Shown one piece after another: positions 62,211-64,000 of a stretch of DNA of 64,000 nucleotides. The first letter of the stretch is position 1. Every line of letters begins with the position of its first letter. Below the pieces are notes generated by a model. The model did no database searches and was not told the origin of the DNA. It worked only from the letters and a program-made list of their open reading frames with translations. The translations under genes were made by a program, and so were the position numbers. The stretch is taken from positions 62,001 through 126,000 of the forward strand of contig JAEXXM010000026.1 of NCBI GenBank assembly GCA_023405815.1, written 5' to 3'. The stretch is from Pseudomonadota bacterium. GTDB taxonomy: Bacteria; Pseudomonadota; Alphaproteobacteria; Rhizobiales; Hyphomicrobiaceae.

Positions 62211-62711
62211 TCACCCGCTTTTGCGGAAGAGGACGCCCATCGCTCTGCCGAGCATCGCGCGGTCACCCCCCGCGACGCTGTCGATGCTGGCGTCGCTGCT
62301 CCCCAGCGTAATTCCCGCCTTCGCCAGATCCTCCATGACCTGCGTGACCGGTTTGCCCGTCAGCGGCGCGACAGTCGCAATTGGCGCCTTGGAGATGGCA
62401 TCCATCGCCAGCACGGGCGGGGACGCACCTCCCCTGGAGCCGCCGAGCGGCAGGAAGGACAGGGCCAGAACGACCACGCCAAAGCCTATGATCGATCGTC
62501 CCAGCACACCCGACAGAAAATAGTGCAGGAACGGCCTCCAGTTGACGGCGACGTGCAAGGCGACGCCGCCGACCATCACCAGCCCGGCCCACTCGTGGAC
62601 GACTTTGTTCAACCCCGTGTTGAGGTGGAAGAACATGAGAATCCCGGTGACGCTGATGATGGCGAAGATGCCGATTGTGAGGGGCGTCGCCCATTCCCGA
62701 GAGAGTCTCAT
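62211..62711 (-). CDS. DUF4405-type membrane protein with C-terminal extension
   Basis: A 166-residue protein beginning MRLSREWATPLTIG at the ATG at 62711 behind GGAG. Three membrane helices carry His residues (FHLNTGLNKVVHEWAGLVMVGGVALHVAVNW), the pattern of DUF4405/cytochrome b-like domains that may bind heme. The last 60 residues are soluble (APIATVAPLTGKPVTQVMEDLAKAGITL) and of unknown role. The role of the whole protein is not established. Confidence 0.8.
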   Translation of the reverse strand: MRLSREWATPLTIGIFAIISVTGILMFFHLNTGLNKVVHEWAGLVMVGGVALHVAVNWRPFLHYFLSGVLGRSIIGFGVVVLALSFLPLGGSRGGASPPVLAMDAISKAPIATVAPLTGKPVTQVMEDLAKAGITLGSSDASIDSVAGGDRAMLGRAMGVLFRKSG

Positions 62712-62853
62712 GTCGTGCTCCAGCTTTGGATTGGTCTTGCGCAGGTACCATGCCAACGCCCTCGCGCGGAGGGTTCCGTCGCAAGACCGAATTCCATATC
62801 CGCGCAGTGTGGCTGACCTGAAGCAGTCTGCCGTCTGCCGGGGACGTGCAGCG

Positions 62854-63774
62854 CTAGTAGACGGTCGGGACGTACATCTCCTGCGGCACCGGCTGGCGTT
62901 GGTAGTCGGGATGGTACGTCCGCTCGGGCAGCACCACCGGCGCCCGCGGCACCTCTGCGTACGGGATCTGACCCAGCAGATGATGGATGCAGTTGAGCCG
63001 CGCACGCTTCTTGTCGACGGCCTCCACCACCCACCACGGCGCCTCGGGGATGTGCGTCCGCTGCAGCATCACCTCCTTGGCCTGCGTATACGCCTCCCAG
63101 CGGACACGCGACTGTAGGTCCATCGGCGACAGCTTCCACTGCTTCAGCGGATCGTGGATGCGCATCGAAAAGCGGAAGTGCTGCTCCTCGTCGGTGATCG
63201 AGAACCAATATTTGATGAGGACGATGCCGGAGCGCACCAGCATGCGCTCGAATTCGGGAACGGTGCGCAGGAACTCGTCGCACTCTTCTTGAGTGCAGAA
63301 GCCCATCACCCGCTCGACACCGGCGCGGTTGTACCAGGAGCGGTCGAACAGGACGATCTCGCCGGCCGCGGGCAGGTGGCTGACGTAGCGCTGGAAGTAC
63401 CATTGCGTGCGCTCGCGTTCGCTGGGCGCCGGCAGGGCGGCGACGCGGCATACGCGCGGATTGAGCCGCTGAGTGATGCGCTTGATGACGCCGCCTTTGC
63501 CGGCCGCGTCGCGCCCCTCGAAGATGACGACCACCTTGAGCTTCTGCGATACCACCCAGTCCTGCAGCTTCACGAGTTCGCCCTGCAGGCGGAACAGCTC
63601 CTTGAAATAGAGCTTGCGGTCGACGCCCTCCGGCTCGGGATGCTCCGACATCCCTTCGAGCAGCTTGTCGAGACGCTCGTCGTCGAGCTCCATCTCCAGC
63701 TCTTCATCGAAGCTGTCGACCAGATCGGCGCGGACGCGCATGTCGATGTCCTTGGCGCGCGTATTGTTACTCAC
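62854..63774 (-). CDS. ppk2: Polyphosphate kinase 2 (PPK2)
   Basis: Transfers phosphate between polyphosphate and nucleotides. The 306-residue protein has Walker A FEGRDAAGKGG (87-95), Walker B VLFDRSWYNRAG (around 144), and the lid-region Arg residues in the RWEAYTQAKEVMLQRT stretch, all typical of PPK2 class I enzymes. The start is the GTG at 63774 with AGGAGAGAA upstream. It is likely involved in polyphosphate-driven GTP or ATP supply. Confidence 0.95.
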   Translation of the reverse strand: MSNNTRAKDIDMRVRADLVDSFDEELEMELDDERLDKLLEGMSEHPEPEGVDRKLYFKELFRLQGELVKLQDWVVSQKLKVVVIFEGRDAAGKGGVIKRITQRLNPRVCRVAALPAPSERERTQWYFQRYVSHLPAAGEIVLFDRSWYNRAGVERVMGFCTQEECDEFLRTVPEFERMLVRSGIVLIKYWFSITDEEQHFRFSMRIHDPLKQWKLSPMDLQSRVRWEAYTQAKEVMLQRTHIPEAPWWVVEAVDKKRARLNCIHHLLGQIPYAEVPRAPVVLPERTYHPDYQRQPVPQEMYVPTVY

Positions 63775-63814
63775 ACTTCTCTCCTGTGAGGCTCGGTGGT
63801 TCCTGAGGGCGATA

Positions 63815-64000
63815 CTACGAGCGCTCGCCCGATAGACGGTCGAGCAGTGCCGTGAGCGGACGTGAAAAAGCGACTACGGCCACCGTGAGCGCGGTGACGG
63901 CTACACCGACAATGCCGAAGTAGGCGAGCTTCAGCCAGAGCGGCGCACCCGTCTCGTCGATCAGGTTCATGCCCAAGAAACCGGTGGCGATTGTCCCGAC
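63815..64000 (-). CDS. CorA-type divalent cation transporter, C-terminal end
   Basis: The visible 61 residues begin inside the gene, which continues past the right edge. TGFLGMNLIDETGAP contains the GMN motif of the CorA ion pore, followed by a second membrane helix (YFGIVGVAVTALTVAVVAF) and a short basic tail. The stop TAG is at 63815-63817. Magnesium or other divalent ions are the usual substrates. Confidence 0.8.
   Translation of the reverse strand, partial: VGTIATGFLGMNLIDETGAPLWLKLAYFGIVGVAVTALTVAVVAFSRPLTALLDRLSGERS

Overview
The window looks like a piece of a high-GC (mid-60s percent) alphaproteobacterial chromosome, most likely order Hyphomicrobiales (Rhizobiales). The evidence is family content and gene order: a DivK-PleD cell-cycle pair next to rpmG, a ClpS-ClpA pair after a phasin gene, the rnr-topA-dprA-plsY-pyrC-pyrB block, a GatCAB cluster, an EipB envelope protein, bactofilin, BtaA/BtaB betaine-lipid enzymes and PPK2. 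The genus cannot be fixed from this sequence. I see no prophage, insertion sequence, CRISPR array or rRNA operon. One tRNA (Ser, anticodon GCT) is present.

Layout. 1-4.4 kb: end of a D,D-carboxypeptidase, a phasin with a candidate PhaR site, clpS and clpA. 4.4-8 kb: an exported patatin-like protein that has lost its catalytic motifs, an MHS-type transporter and a small secreted protein. 7.9-10.8 kb (minus): a compact operon ridA, glycerophosphodiesterase, FemAB-like protein, HIT protein. 10.9-14.2 kb: eipB, a DUF3572 protein, then divK and pleD behind a CtrA-like box. 14.2-14.7 kb: a 0.59-kb gene-free gap with several nested hairpins. 14.7-25.2 kb (minus): rpmG, DUF983, rnr, topA, dprA, plsY, pyrC, pyrB, with one small plus-strand gene between topA and dprA. 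25-32 kb: aidB, a lower-GC membrane coiled-coil gene, a PcfJ-like gene, ruvX and a transporter/spermidine-synthase fusion. 32-37.6 kb: gatC, gatA, chorismate mutase, membrane protein, L,D-transpeptidase, bactofilin, gatB.

37.6-43.8 kb: an exported protein, a GFA protein, a DUF938 methyltransferase, an ArsR-SRPBCC pair with two operator-like palindromes, ilvA with a translationally coupled unknown gene, and a hydrolase. 43.8-55.4 kb is rich in signalling and membrane genes: a CHASE2 adenylate cyclase, cytochrome b561 with YceI, a PAS-GGDEF-EAL protein, a ChaA antiporter, two methyltransferases and an MHYT-GGDEF-EAL protein with a degenerate EAL domain. 55.5-64 kb: a stand-alone AsnC/Lrp-like domain protein, a 54-residue very basic protein, btaA-btaB, a tandem-DedA protein, a lipoprotein candidate, quinone oxidoreductase, a Sel1 protein, tRNA-Ser, a DUF4405 protein, ppk2 and the end of a CorA-type transporter.

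Most genes are housekeeping. The least explained signals are the structured gap at 14.2-14.7 kb, the triple hairpin before gatC, the degenerate patatin, the ilvA-coupled small gene, the low-GC membrane gene facing a PcfJ-like gene, and the TetR-type palindrome at 47.37 kb. All statements about families rest on recognition of motifs by eye, without database searches.
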